Source: Patagioenas fasciata
Taxonomy: Eukaryota > Chordata > Aves > Columbiformes > Columbidae
DNA length: 64,000 bases
Assembly: GCF_037038585.1 (NCBI RefSeq)
Contig: NC_092524.1
Location: 41,922,001 to 41,986,000 of the forward strand
Reading direction: 5' to 3'
Part shown: piece by piece, positions 12,143 through 23,653 of the stretch
Layout of the letters: the number at the start of each line of letters is the position of its first letter
Position numbering within the stretch: position 1 is the first letter of the stretch
Notes under the pieces: generated by a model
What the model was told of the DNA's origin: nothing
The model's input: the letters and a program-made list of their open reading frames with translations, nothing else
The model's database searches: none
Translations under genes and position numbers: made by a program

Positions 12143-15100
12143 ATATGATAGCTCAGTTGGCACTGTTGAGATTTGTACCTGGATCCGATGAGAGTCTGTC
12201 ATGACTTCTGATTTTCAGTCCACCCCACAGGCACTCATCTGCACTTGCTGGAGGCGGGCCCTGGCACTACACCAGCGCAGTAACATACACACCCCGTTTA
12301 TATTCCTAACCGTTTGTCAAGCCCAACATTTGCAAAGGTTGTTACACTTGCTTTTCACCAGTGCAAGCTTTGAACCCAAATCGAGATGGGATCCCAAGCC
12401 AGCAGGTCATCCTGTATTTTACCAATAGTCAGGCATGGGCTCCTCCAGGATTTTCCCCTGGTTTCTTCTACTGCATAGGTGCTCCGACTGAAAGTTTGCT
12501 ATGCCATTGGGAATTACTTCCACCCTTGAAAGTTTTTGTAAGTGAATTCATGAGAAAATTTCTGTTGGGGTGGGGTTCTTTTTCTGAATTCTGCCATCAG
12601 AGTTTAAGTTCTGTCTTGATAAGGGGAAAACATGTGTCTCTCAACCATTTTTAGTTTAAAAATAAACAAACAGTAATCTTATTGTAGTTTGGTAGCTGAT
12701 GCCCAGCCGTGCCTGGATTGTTTTTGCATCCTGCTGACCACCTAGCAGAGCAAACTGGAACACAGACACTGGCTCGGTTTCTGCTGGCAACAAGTTAGGT
12801 ACGCAGGATTTAGATTGTTTTAATTCTGCTACTCAGCTGCCGCTACAAAGTTGATGAAGAAATAACCTTCTTTAGGAATTAAAGACTGGTTTTGACTAGA
12901 CAACAAATCCTAAAGATGATCTTCTGTCTTATTCCCACTGTGTGTCATCAGTTTAGCCTCAGAGTGGAAAACTAAGGTTCCTCTCCACACACTGTGTTCT
13001 CTGGGGCCATCTTCTTTGAAGTGGTCCAAACCATCATGTGAAGGGAATAATGCCTGGGATGTGTAAGTGTAGGAGGCAAAATCATGTCTAGCTCTTACAT
13101 AAGCTTGTAAATTTGTCTTCAAATAGGTTCAACGTGTAAAGTTTACATACAGTGTGATCCTCTGTGAACATCTGTATTCAGTCATGTAGATGATACCACT
13201 GAGGAATATTTCAAAGAGTGCACACAGAACTGCCTGATCACATTTTGCAATAGATGCCAAGAGCACCAGGCTGCATTACCATATATGGACACTGTTTTCA
13301 TTTTTACTAAATTGCCTGTGATAAAAAAAAACAAGCATTGGTGCAATGACCTTTTACAGAAAAGTTCTGCCAATGGATGTGGTAACAGAGAATTCATAAA
13401 TGCCTCATACCTGAAGCAGGAAACTATTTCCATACTGTATTTCACAGAAATCCACTCTACAGACTCCTACTGGTGTAAAGGTGTTAACCCCCAGTGTAGA
13501 AAATAACATACACCCCAGGAAAGTCATTTGCTCAACTAACCTCATTGTGACCAGAACATGAGTTGTTGCTGCTCAACATAAAGCGATCTGCCATTCAGCT
13601 TGTGAGAAAGGTCAAATGAACAATTTATATTCAAAGACTGTTGGTGCTATGATGTTTCCATAATGAACTCAGAAAAATAAAGGCTGCTCTGACAGTCCTG
13701 AGGTAACAGAAGGACCTGGTAATAGTTCTGAAGGATTTATCCTGTTTAGCTCAGAAACAAATGAACAAACAAAATCTAGAATATTTTTTAGAATATTATT
13801 GCTGTTAGTATAACTACTATTATGATTATTCACTCGGTTGTGGTAACAGGCAGAGACCCACTCAAAATTAGTATCTTGTAATGCTGAGTTTTATGTGAGC
13901 ACAGGGCAAGACAAAACATCACTCAGTAAGAAATACATTCTTGCTCAGTTCTTCCCAAGAATGATCTTTCCCAGCCCCCAATATACATGATATCAGCTCT
14001 AAATAATGCTGTGTTAATGCATGACTCATTTGAATTAGTTGGAATAATGAGGAATACTGATGTAGGATGCTCCTCCCATCGACAAGTACATCAGCTTTAG
14101 GATTGCTCTGTGCCAGGAGTGCTTACATGAGGGTAAAGAATCTGTATTTATTTGATTTATAGCTAACTTTGGTTCTTTAATATGATTTTTTCCCTAAATT
14201 GGTCAACAGAGTGTTAACCATGCACTGATTCAAATTAGCATCTACTTCAGCAGTAATGTATACCATATTTATCTTTTCCTTTTTCAGTCTGATATAAAAA
14301 ATATTGTCATGCAAGTTTATATTCTAAAAGAGACAAAAATAGGACAATGAAATGTATTCACCATGTATTAATTCAATTTTGCCTTTCCCCATTAGTCCTG
14401 ACTGAGCTTCAATAGCAAATTACTTAATAAAATAAGCAACTGGCAAATAATTGCAATACACGAAGCTACTGATTAGTCTTCTTATAAGTTAGTCTATTTT
14501 GGCAGTGGGTTGACTGATTTAGAGCATGAATCAGTTTTGCCATGTAAATTCCAGTCATAGAAGAATATCTATACAGGCACATATGCCCGTGAGCTAAATA
14601 TTTTCTTTCTTACAGCTTTATAACCCTCAATGACTCTACAGAAAGAGAAAACAATGTTCCTTTTAATTCAGTGGGACTGTCTACACATGAGTAAGAATCG
14701 CACAACTAGGGGCCTGATTTAAAGTAGATGAAACATCACCAAATAATTACATAGCAAGCAAACCCAAATTACATTATATTTTAAAATCAGTAAGAAGGAA
14801 TGTCTTAATTATAAGATTACACTTTTATTTTATTTTTGCAATTATATTGCACAGTCAATATACCCATTTAAGTAGAGAGTCAGACTGCTAAGCCCAGATT
14901 CTGCGAACAGTTGCACCATCAGTAACAGGCAAACTACATTTGGCTTTAATCTGAATAAGGTTATTAATCTGCTTATAAACATGACAACATGCTCATTTCC
15001 AGAGCTGTGGCAGCCCTTGGCACCCGTGGCTGTCCACCAGTGCACCCCGCTTGAAACAGTAAGTATGGAAAGTGCTTCTAATCCCACAAGTGGAACATTC

Positions 15101-18100
15101 AGGTCCCTGGAGTACAAGCGAGGTTTGTAGAATCCAATAGTTTGGTCTGTCCTAGGTTTTGCAAGGCCTTAGTTAAGAATCTTGGTTTTTTTTCTAAATG
15201 AAAAATAGTATGTGGGTTTATTTCATGCTTAAATACTGCTAGACTTTTTTTAATTCCCAACACAGTTGCTTTTTGTGCTATCATAAAATACAGGACCTGA
15301 ATTCCTGCCAAGCAATTACACAATCCTGCTGTTATTTTTAATTCCAAAATGTAAATAAAAGTATTATGCAGGCCTAGCTAATGTCAGATACTGCTACCCA
15401 ATGGAAGCTGGAAATAAGAAAGGGAAACGAGTACTATCAGAATCATGACACATACATCTCAAACAGTTCAACATGAATAAATTATCAATCTTCAACAGTA
15501 AAAATGAATTTTTTTGTAAATTTTAAAACAAAATACCTGAAGAATCCTAGATAAAGTATTCCGAAAATAATTAGATGCACATTAATGAGATCCAGATATG
15601 AATTGCCAACTGAATATTAAGGCCTCACAAGAACCTTTTGCTCTCACTGTTAATCCAAAACCTACATAGCAATCTCTTTTCTAATGGAGCTCATCTAAAT
15701 AGCCTTAAGCTCCTTGCACATTTTTAATATATACTGACATAATAATGCATATATTGTCACTTACACAGACAAATACAACTAAAGTGAACAGAAAGCAATC
15801 TTAGATTCACCATAACAAGATACATAAACGTATATGAATTAGAACAGTGCAACAGGAATACCATTTATTTGCTTTTGCATGCTGTCTGGGTCCTTCCTAT
15901 TTTAGAAATAGCATGGGCTGTTGCTTGTAGTGATACCACACTGTTCACTGAGGTAGAGTGTCCTGTGGACATGAGCTCAAGTCCGATTTGTGAAGCAGAA
16001 GCTAAGGGAGTGGAGTAGGGAAAGGCAAAACTCCTGTAGCTCCAAGAAAGGTGAAGAGAGGTGAGAGCACGCTGCCTTCTGACGCACGAAGAGGAATGGA
16101 GGTGATTCCTTGCCTTTGGTAGAAGAGGAAAAAAGCTGTGGTTTTAAAACTCTCTTCCTTCCATTTTCACTCTTTCTTTGTCTCACAGATGGAAAAAGTG
16201 GAGCAGAAAATTGCTTTGCCCAAAGCCACACACTGGCAGTAATTGAACTAGCGGACATCACTGGTTTTAATAGAAAATGTGCAATAGATTCGTACTGTTA
16301 TATTCAGGCTGTTCTGACTGCTGTGTATTTCTCTTGTCCACACATACCATTTACTTTTCAACTGTAGTTGCACAGCACTTCTGGTAGCAGAGTCTTGTAG
16401 GGATTCCCAAATTTTGAGTCGCTTTCAAGAAACTTTGAGAAAATAAGAACAAATAGGAGATACCAATTTTTTTACATTGTTAAGGGAGAGTCCCAAATTT
16501 TGGGTGGTGTTTTCCCAAGATATTAAGGAGGCAGCTCTGATTTCTGTTTTCATCCAGCAATTGTGATGCTGGTTTCTAATATAAACCAGCTGGAGGATGT
16601 CACAGAGTCCAGCCTCACTGTGCTGTGCAATACACTAGACATAGTGGTAGTCATTTTTTTGCTCAATGTACGGTCACACTGAAAAAAACCTCAACACCCA
16701 TTTATTAGATGAGAGCTGAGAGGCAAAGAAGAAGTTAAGCCAGTCACGTAGGGGTTTGGTGGCAGACTTCAGGTGGTGCCTGCGGATTTCTGGAGAGCAC
16801 TCTAGTCCTCTGGCATACTGCCACTCCACCTTCAGAAAGGAGACATGATGTGTTTGAAGGAGACCATATAGCAAAGACTATCAGAGACTAAAAGCAGAAA
16901 ATAATGGAAGCTTAAAAGATTCATTCTCCAAATAAGCTGTTTTTACATCAGAGGTGGGATTGAGGTTCACCAGATCATACTTTTAAATCCAAGTAGATGC
17001 CTCAGACTGATGGAATGGACTTTGTTCTTAAGGAGGGGCTAAAAAGCAGTGGTTGCATTGAGTCACAATGAAGAACAAAACTTTTGTGCAGCTTTTGTGG
17101 TAAATGAGATCAAGTATCACATCTTCATTAAAGGACCTGGTGAAAAACACCATGAAGGCTGGCTAATATCCAGCAGCCCATCAAGTGGATGCCATTTCAA
17201 CAGAGGGAGGCAATGGTCTGCAGGAGCTGTTATGTGCAAAATCTTGTTACGGGCAAAAAGAAACCCACCCTATGTGTAAAATCATACAAAATTTTTTATT
17301 AGTATAACTGCAACCTTAGCAGTCTAATCAAAGAACTATTAATAGTCCAGATCTAATTATCATAGAAAAAAAGAAAGGAAATAAAAATAAAGAAATTGTA
17401 TAGAAAGTCTGAATAATAATAGTACAGGTAAAATTGTTATGCATGCACTATCTAGTACCTACCCCTTCTCCTGGTGTCAAGCTTACCTCTTCACACCCCT
17501 GTGGCTCCTAAGGCTGACGGCTTTCATCTGGTGAAGACAGAATCGTGGATCATCACTATTTGGAGTCCTGTGCCAGTAAGAGTATGATGTTGGTACTTAC
17601 GGTTTCTTCTCTAATTTTTTTTCCTCTTTTCAGAACTAGCTCTCACGTGGGGCTATTTTTACGTATTTTCTAACAAAGTTTTACAACTTGCTTTTACTTC
17701 ACTGGTCTGCAACTATATCTTTCGCATTTTATTTATCTCAGGTACTTGTTCTTCTCTTTTTTACCCGTCAACCTACTTTTGCCCAGCTACAGGTCTGCAT
17801 GTCTTTGACTGCTGGCAAGTTGTTTCTAGCCCTGGGGTCTCCAGTGCCAGCCTGTGCCCCATCTCTTGCTCTCCATCGCGTCTCCCCTACATTGCAGCTG
17901 GTGTTTTCACTTCTCAAGGTTGCTGCTCTTCTATTATAACAGGCCTTCATTTCTCTACACTGAAAGATTGCATTAGAGTCATAAATATATCATTCTACAC
18001 AGAATAACTGCTACTTATTAATATCTATATCAAAACTCTGGTTACACCAGACAAAGCAAACGTAAAGCAAATTAGACATAGTCCCCTGTTAACAGAAAAA

Positions 18101-19719
18101 TTGTTGTTACAGCTAAATCAAGTACAACCAAAGCTCCAAGAAGATCAGGGAAAGTTCAGACAAAGCACATGTGATAAGCACCTGTCCTGAGGTCTTGTGA
18201 ACCCAGGACAAAGCCTGCGGGCTGTTACTAGCAATAGCAATCCAGTTGCAGCATTATTACTAGTATTACTAGGCTACATGCTGCTTATTACCTTGGAATT
18301 CCAGATTACTATTTGTATGTTACATACTTTATGTGGCAGCAGAGGTAAATATTTCCACAAAGGACATGGGAAGGAAGCAGGAATACTGCTGGCTAGAAAA
18401 CAAGCTGTTGTACCTCAACTCATAGTTTTATGAGCACAGTTCATAGTCCACGGACGCTCGGCCTAGACATGCTGGGTGTGTACGCTGCAAAAAAGGCCGC
18501 AAAACCCCAATATAGCAGCTACTGTGTGACAGTTGCGTTGGAGGCCACACTAGAATAGCATAATGATGACTCCAGATTTTATAGTTTATTTCGAGGAAGT
18601 GGGGAATATTAAGCACCTTCCAATAGATATTCTCTAAGTATAGAACAGGATAATTATTTCAGATTCTGTCTAGTCATAGAATAGAAACTATTTAAAGCAG
18701 TGTCAGGTCATCTGTTTAAAGCAAATATTCATGGCGGAAAGGAATGAGCATTTGGCTTTGAAAAAACAATTTTAATCAATTTTTTCATCAGTATGGTCCA
18801 TCATGTTATTCAGAAATGCCTTCTTTCAGTAAATGGATTGTGGATCAATAGCAGATATAAATAAAGCAGTACGAAGGGCACAGCTTTCAACAAGCTGCCA
18901 ATCACTGGAGCAGAAGACAGCAGAAATAGAGTATCCCAAGATGGATACACAAATACATGAGAAATGGATAGATAAAGATGACGCCTTTTTACAGAAACAC
19001 CAGAATTTTGTCTTGTCCAAAGAACCACTGAAATATACATAAGCCTACATGTGTTTTATATGCGAGATCAGTACCAGGTGGAGCTTGGTCTGTTTTTCAC
19101 TAAACATTTTCAAGCTCAATCCTCTTAGAACTTACAGAGCTCCTGAAATACAGACTGTAAATTGTCAGGCTGCCAAAGATCTTTCTGGAGCCAGGAAAAA
19201 AAGAAAATATTAAATTCTGCAGACTTTGTATTATACCTCAAAGGATCAGTTCCTGAGATATACTGAATACCTGCAATTCCCATAAGCTCAGTGAAAAGTG
19301 GTATTACTCAGCACTCTTTAGGATTTGGACTCCAATAGACAGAGTAATAAAGAAAGTTATTTCAAACACGAGATCATAATTAATTTGTATTAGTTATTCA
19401 CATCAGGAAAATCTTATTCAAATGTCACTAGTAAGAACTTAGAATATGACTCATGTCTATCATAACTGTTAATTATTAATGAATAAAGATGTCATTTGTG
19501 ATCTAGCTAATATTTGCAGGCCATTTGTGTGAATAGTTATTTTCACCTGTGAGAATGCCATTGCCAGGAATTCAGCATCCTTAGGTATTTCATAATTACT
19601 AACCATACAAATCTGAAAAATCTCTTTACTCTCTTATAAAAACTATGAGCTTTGTATTTGTTAAAAAATGTGATACTCAGATAGTTTGAGCCTGCAGATT
19701 ACACATTCAGGGTTGGTTT

Positions 19720-19762
19720 GTGCATGTGTGTGTGTGTGGGGGGGGGTTGGTTTGGTTTGTTT
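19720..19762. repeat. (TG)n microsatellite followed by a G run
   Basis: Alternating TG followed by nine consecutive G residues and GGTTTG units. Confidence 0.9.
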
Positions 19763-21071
19763 TCCCAATAAAGATAAGGACAGAATATTTGTAACTACTG
19801 ACGCAGTTTAATATTGCACAGGCTGGCATGCTCACTAATCATGAGGTTTTACATCTTTTCCAGAATAATTATTTAAATAGGATTTCTGGATAATTACTGC
19901 AAAATACATAATTGTCTAATTTCGCTTTGAACCCTTCTAAATCCCCGACTTCAAAATCCATGATGCTGCAGTAAAACAGAAAATTGACTCAGGATGAATG
20001 CAATTGAATTGGTTTTGAATTTACCACATTTTAATGTTGCTGTTGTGTTCTTATTGCCTTATGAGGCAGAATTTCTCTTCTTAACACCATCTGTTAATAA
20101 AGTTTACTACACCACTGTGTAAGAGGTCAGCTGGGAACGGGGCTTCAAATGTGCCAACACTGTATATAAAAGAAATATAAGCTGTTCTCTGCCTGGCAGA
20201 TTCAGTAGACAAGAAGCTGGAAGGAACTAATAAGGGCAGAGGGAACAATGAGATGGCAGCATACATTGTACCATTTTAATTTTGTTTTCCTTTGAATATT
20301 TCAGTCCTTTTCCTGAGGCTCTGTTATGAAAGAATTGAGTAGACAACAAGACTGAGGTAACAAGGACATGGACCAAGCTATAGCAAGCAGCCTATCAAAA
20401 CACATCAGAGGAGATTTCAGAGTGCAAACTTCAGGAAAGCAATTCAGTGGTACTGCCTCAACTTCAGCTTCTATTAATAGATGTGCCTTACTTTTTCTTC
20501 CCTGTATAGCCCATGTTCAGTCCTGGTCCTACCTTAAGTGTCCCACCCCTGCACACTCTGGAAGAAGGAAATGGGCTTTCTTATTTAGTATTTACTCCCT
20601 GAGAGCCTAAAAATTCAGTGAATTTTTTCTTCCAATATATTTGTTAGCTAGAAAGCATTGCTATTTTATAGATAGAAAACAGAAAGACAAAAATGGTCTG
20701 ACTCAGGAAATCTGGGAACAAATAAATACATCAGCATTCATTTTTTTTAACCTATAAACATTGCTTGCTTGAGCATACAATAGCTTATACGTGTAATATT
20801 TTTGTCATTATTTACAGTAAGAAACATATGCATTACCCCATTTTCATTAATAAAGCCTTCCAAATTATACATCTTCATTGGATCAATATTGACAATTGTT
20901 TTGAGCATGCTTCAGATGAATACGGACATAAAACACACACATTATCACAAAGCAGCCTCAGTCTCAGGTGTCCTTCTGTTTAATGGGATGAGCAATGTCA
21001 GTACAGATGAGTACAAGTCTTTCTTACACCATATTTCCCAAACCATTTAAGTACATTAATGCTCTGACATG

Positions 21072-21104
21072 AAAAAAAAAATTAAAAAAAGAAAAAAAAA
21101 AAGA
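21072..21104. repeat. A-rich tract
   Basis: Near-uninterrupted A with two short breaks. On the DTD2 sense strand it reads as a T-rich tract about 50-80 bases past the stop codon. Confidence 0.9.
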
Positions 21105-21140
21105 CAAGAGTTGCAAGCCAGTACTGTATCCAGGATATAA

Positions 21141-21146
21141 TTTATT
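21141..21146 (-). terminator. DTD2: AATAAA polyadenylation signal candidate next to the DTD2 stop
   Basis: On the minus strand AATAAA begins four bases after the TGA stop (21,152-21,150). Its use would give an extremely short 3'UTR, so it may be a chance match with a more distal site in use. Confidence 0.35.
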
Positions 21147-21149
21147 TTT

Positions 21150-21475
21150 TCAAAATTCAATCAGATGAGTGTAAGGTCCATTTGTATCCAGTTTTAACAC
21201 CTGCCTGTTCCCGTATGTGCCGTGCTTGACAAGAACACCTGCTTCCATGCATTTGGCATGGGATGCCAGTTCTTTTTCACACAGAGTCACAAACTGAGAA
21301 TAAAGTTCCAGCCCCTTTTCTTTTTCAATGTTTGCATGGTACTGCATCTTTCTTCCCTTTGGTTTGCCACCTAGGGTAGCTTGTGGTATGATTAGCACAT
21401 CGCCTGGCAGATCAATAACGGAAACGTACTCGCCGCTTTCATTTTCACTTAGTTTAACATTCAACAGCGTGTTGA
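21150..21475 (-). CDS. DTD2: DTD2 exon 3 (C-terminal 107 residues and stop)
   Basis: The last coding exon of DTD2, the animal-specific tRNA deacylase (ATD) that removes wrongly attached amino acids, notably L-Ala on tRNA-Thr, as a trans-editing step of translation. The acceptor TTTGTCTTTGCAG precedes TCAACACGCTG, completing the split Val codon at residue 60 and giving [17 protein letters not shown]. Both family hallmark motifs are present: PQATL (residues 90-94) and TNGPYT (157-162), the pair that lines the active site in place of SQFTL and NGPVT of classical DTD. The frame ends HLIEF at a TGA. Length and sequence agree closely with the mammalian protein (167 versus 168 aa). No frameshift or missing motif is seen, so the gene looks functional. 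Confidence 0.97.
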
Positions 21476-23583
21476 CTGCAAAGACAAATAAAAGTTATTG
21501 TTACCAGCATATGTTAACCAGAGCAAATATAACATCATAAACCAAGACTTAACAAATATTGCAATGTGTGACAAAATATTTGAGTAAAATAAGCTGATTA
21601 TTAATGCAACAAAACACTGACAATCTGTAAATACTCTTAATCAACTAAGATGTCTGAGTATTGTGAAGAATGTGAAGGACATTTACATTAATGTAATATG
21701 CCTAAAGAGTTATTTCTGGGCAAAGTGGTTGGCTGTCTGAAATCCTGAAGTTTACTCTAGTTGGACACCCCTTATGGAACTCAGGATCTAATTTGTGACC
21801 CTCACTTAATTGCCTGATACTCCAATAGGCAACATTTGCACAACACTACACATTGCAGGAGATCAAACCACCTTCAATGCACTTGGGAGAAGTTTCTGCC
21901 CTCACTGTCTTTTCATTCTGGTTGCTCAGCAGTTTGGTCTCAAGTGAAGTGAGGGGTGGGCAGGAAGGTCAGAAGTGCAAACCATAACACGTAAACTTGC
22001 AAATAGAACTGATACTTTTGCTAGCATAATATTTTCCAGTGTTTCTATAAGAAATCAAATAATTCCCTCAAAATTTAATCCAACTCTGTTTAAAGCTGTG
22101 AGGATAGTAGTCATGTCTCCAAGCCCATAAAAGTTTAATGTTGTTTGAAGCAAAAAGAGCTAAGTTGTGATTCAGGAGCCAAAAAAATACCAATTTAAAC
22201 AGTTTCAAAATATGTTTAAGAAAAAATATTCTATAAGACAGACACTTAAGAAGGATGGTGCGGGATGAATCTCCTAATAGAAAACAGTATTTCTTCTTCC
22301 AGCCTGTTTCATCTGCCACACAGATGAAAAGGTCATTATTCACAGAGTCACAGAATCATAGAATAGTTTGGGTTGGAAGTGACCTTCAAAGGTCATCTAG
22401 TCCAACCCCCTGCAATGAGCAGGAACATCTTCAACTAGATCAGGTTGCTCAGAGCCCTGTCCAGCCTGGCCTTGAATGTCTCCTGGGATGGGACATCTAT
22501 CACCTCTTTGGGCAACCTGTGCTAGTAACACTCTCGTGAAACTCTCACAAGCGCAAAATCAATTCTCATATCATAGCTTTAAGTACACCCAAAGATTTCA
22601 ACCTTGTTTAGCATCACAGAAAGACTATTCCCTCCAAGACCAAAAGAGACGCCCCCAGAAGCTGCTCTCAGCATTGTTCATAGCACCTGTGCTTGTGCAC
22701 TGCCAGGTCTTTCTGCTGTTCCCAGCAGGCAGCCTGAAATACACTATTGTTACACAACCCTCTGCAAAACCACTAATATCAGCCAGCCACAGAAAAGGGG
22801 CACTTTTATCTGGAATATGTGGCATCATGGAATTTCCCAGGTGATCCAGTGCTACTGATGGAGGAAAGAAGGGAGAAGAAATTAAATAAAGGTAAAAAAG
22901 AAAACAAGAACAACAAAAGCTCAAGCAAAACGAACAGTGAGTGAAGACAGAAATCACTGCCATTTGACCTTATCCACAACATCTTATCTGCTTTGATGTA
23001 AATGTTAAAGTGCATGTGGAGAAAAGGGAAAGAACTGCAGCTACTGCTGTTAATCACTTCTGAACCAGAAAACCGCACTTGAAATGCTTACAATGTATAC
23101 AGTATCTCTTAAAGGAGATGGGAAGGACACTGTTCAGCTATCCACCCAACTCCCTCTGCTGGCTATAATTTTCAATAGCCTACACATACTGTGAGATCAG
23201 TGTTGAAATAATTCTCAAATCAAACTACAAGTTATTTAAAGGCAATTTTCTTTAAATTCAGGTCTGTCCTCGACTGAACCTGTTGCCCGATACATGTAAT
23301 ATGTCAAACAGCAGGTGCAGTGCTTTCTCTGTTTGCCAGAATCTTTTCATCATGGGAACTGATTTTCTAACAGGTTGATCATGAGCAGACAGACAGAGCA
23401 AGAGGTATGGAGTACTGTCAAAAGAAACAAGACTGACCAAGCTGTTCTTTCAGCCAGGTGATTGATTTGGAATTATGCTATGTGATGGCTTGTTGATGAC
23501 TTCACAGGCTTGGTGCCTTCTCTGCCTCTACTGCTCTTCTTCTTTCTCAAACAATACAATAATTTATAAGGATTATATCATAC
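21476..23583 (-). other. DTD2: DTD2 intron 2
   Basis: A 2.1-kb phase-1 intron with GT-AG borders (donor GTATGA, acceptor TTTGCAG on the minus strand). It holds a CR1 3' fragment at 22.34-22.55 kb. No other gene is seen; the overlapping short frames at 22.2-23.1 kb are not recognisable. Confidence 0.9.
22341..22551 (-). mobile_element. CR1 LINE 3' end (minus strand)
   Basis: The 3' terminus lies at 22,341 with three octamers (CACAGAGT, CACAGAAT, CATAGAAT on the plus strand). It is followed by the signature block TTTGGGTTGGAAGTGACCTT and GGTCATCTAGTCCAACCCCC, then the end of ORF2. The copy is strongly 5'-truncated (about 210 bp), well preserved, and inserted in the same orientation as DTD2. 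Confidence 0.95.
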
Positions 23584-23653
23584 CAATTTTTGGAACAAGA
23601 TCCTCATCAGCGTCTTTGAAGAAGCATATGTAGATAACCAGCCCTCTCTGGAT
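23584..23653 (-). CDS. DTD2: DTD2 exon 2
   Basis: A 70-base exon read on the minus strand between acceptor TTTCATAG and donor GTATGA. It encodes IQRGLVIYICFFKDADEDLV and PKI, plus the first base of the next Val codon. Exon 1 ends ...EWVE in phase 0, so the join reads WVEIQRGLVIY, matching WVEVQRGLVIY of the mammalian protein. This segment forms the first core strands of the DTD-like fold. It is too short to stand out as an open frame and was placed by homology and splice signals. Confidence 0.95.

Larger units (their letters stand above)
12143..21149. other. Intergenic region between the HEATR5A promoter and the DTD2 3' end
   Basis: About 9 kb of AT-rich DNA with short open frames only, none recognisable. 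It holds a TG/G-run microsatellite (19.72-19.76 kb) and an A-rich tract (21.07 kb). The stretch 17.4-18.5 kb has a somewhat different texture (longer pyrimidine runs, moderate GC) that could be an old retroviral LTR or other repeat; I could not match it to a family. The DTD2 3'UTR may extend some way into the right-hand end. Confidence 0.6.

Noticed and set aside
10640-12202. Several long frames (up to 310 codons) on both strands
   Set aside because: They lie in a CpG island, overlap in multiple phases and strands, and translate to Pro/Arg/Ala/Gly-rich sequence. Rare stops in GC-rich DNA explain them.
18833-19042. 69-codon plus-strand frame with protein-like composition
   Set aside because: No clear splice sites and no recognisable content; its length is common by chance in this window.
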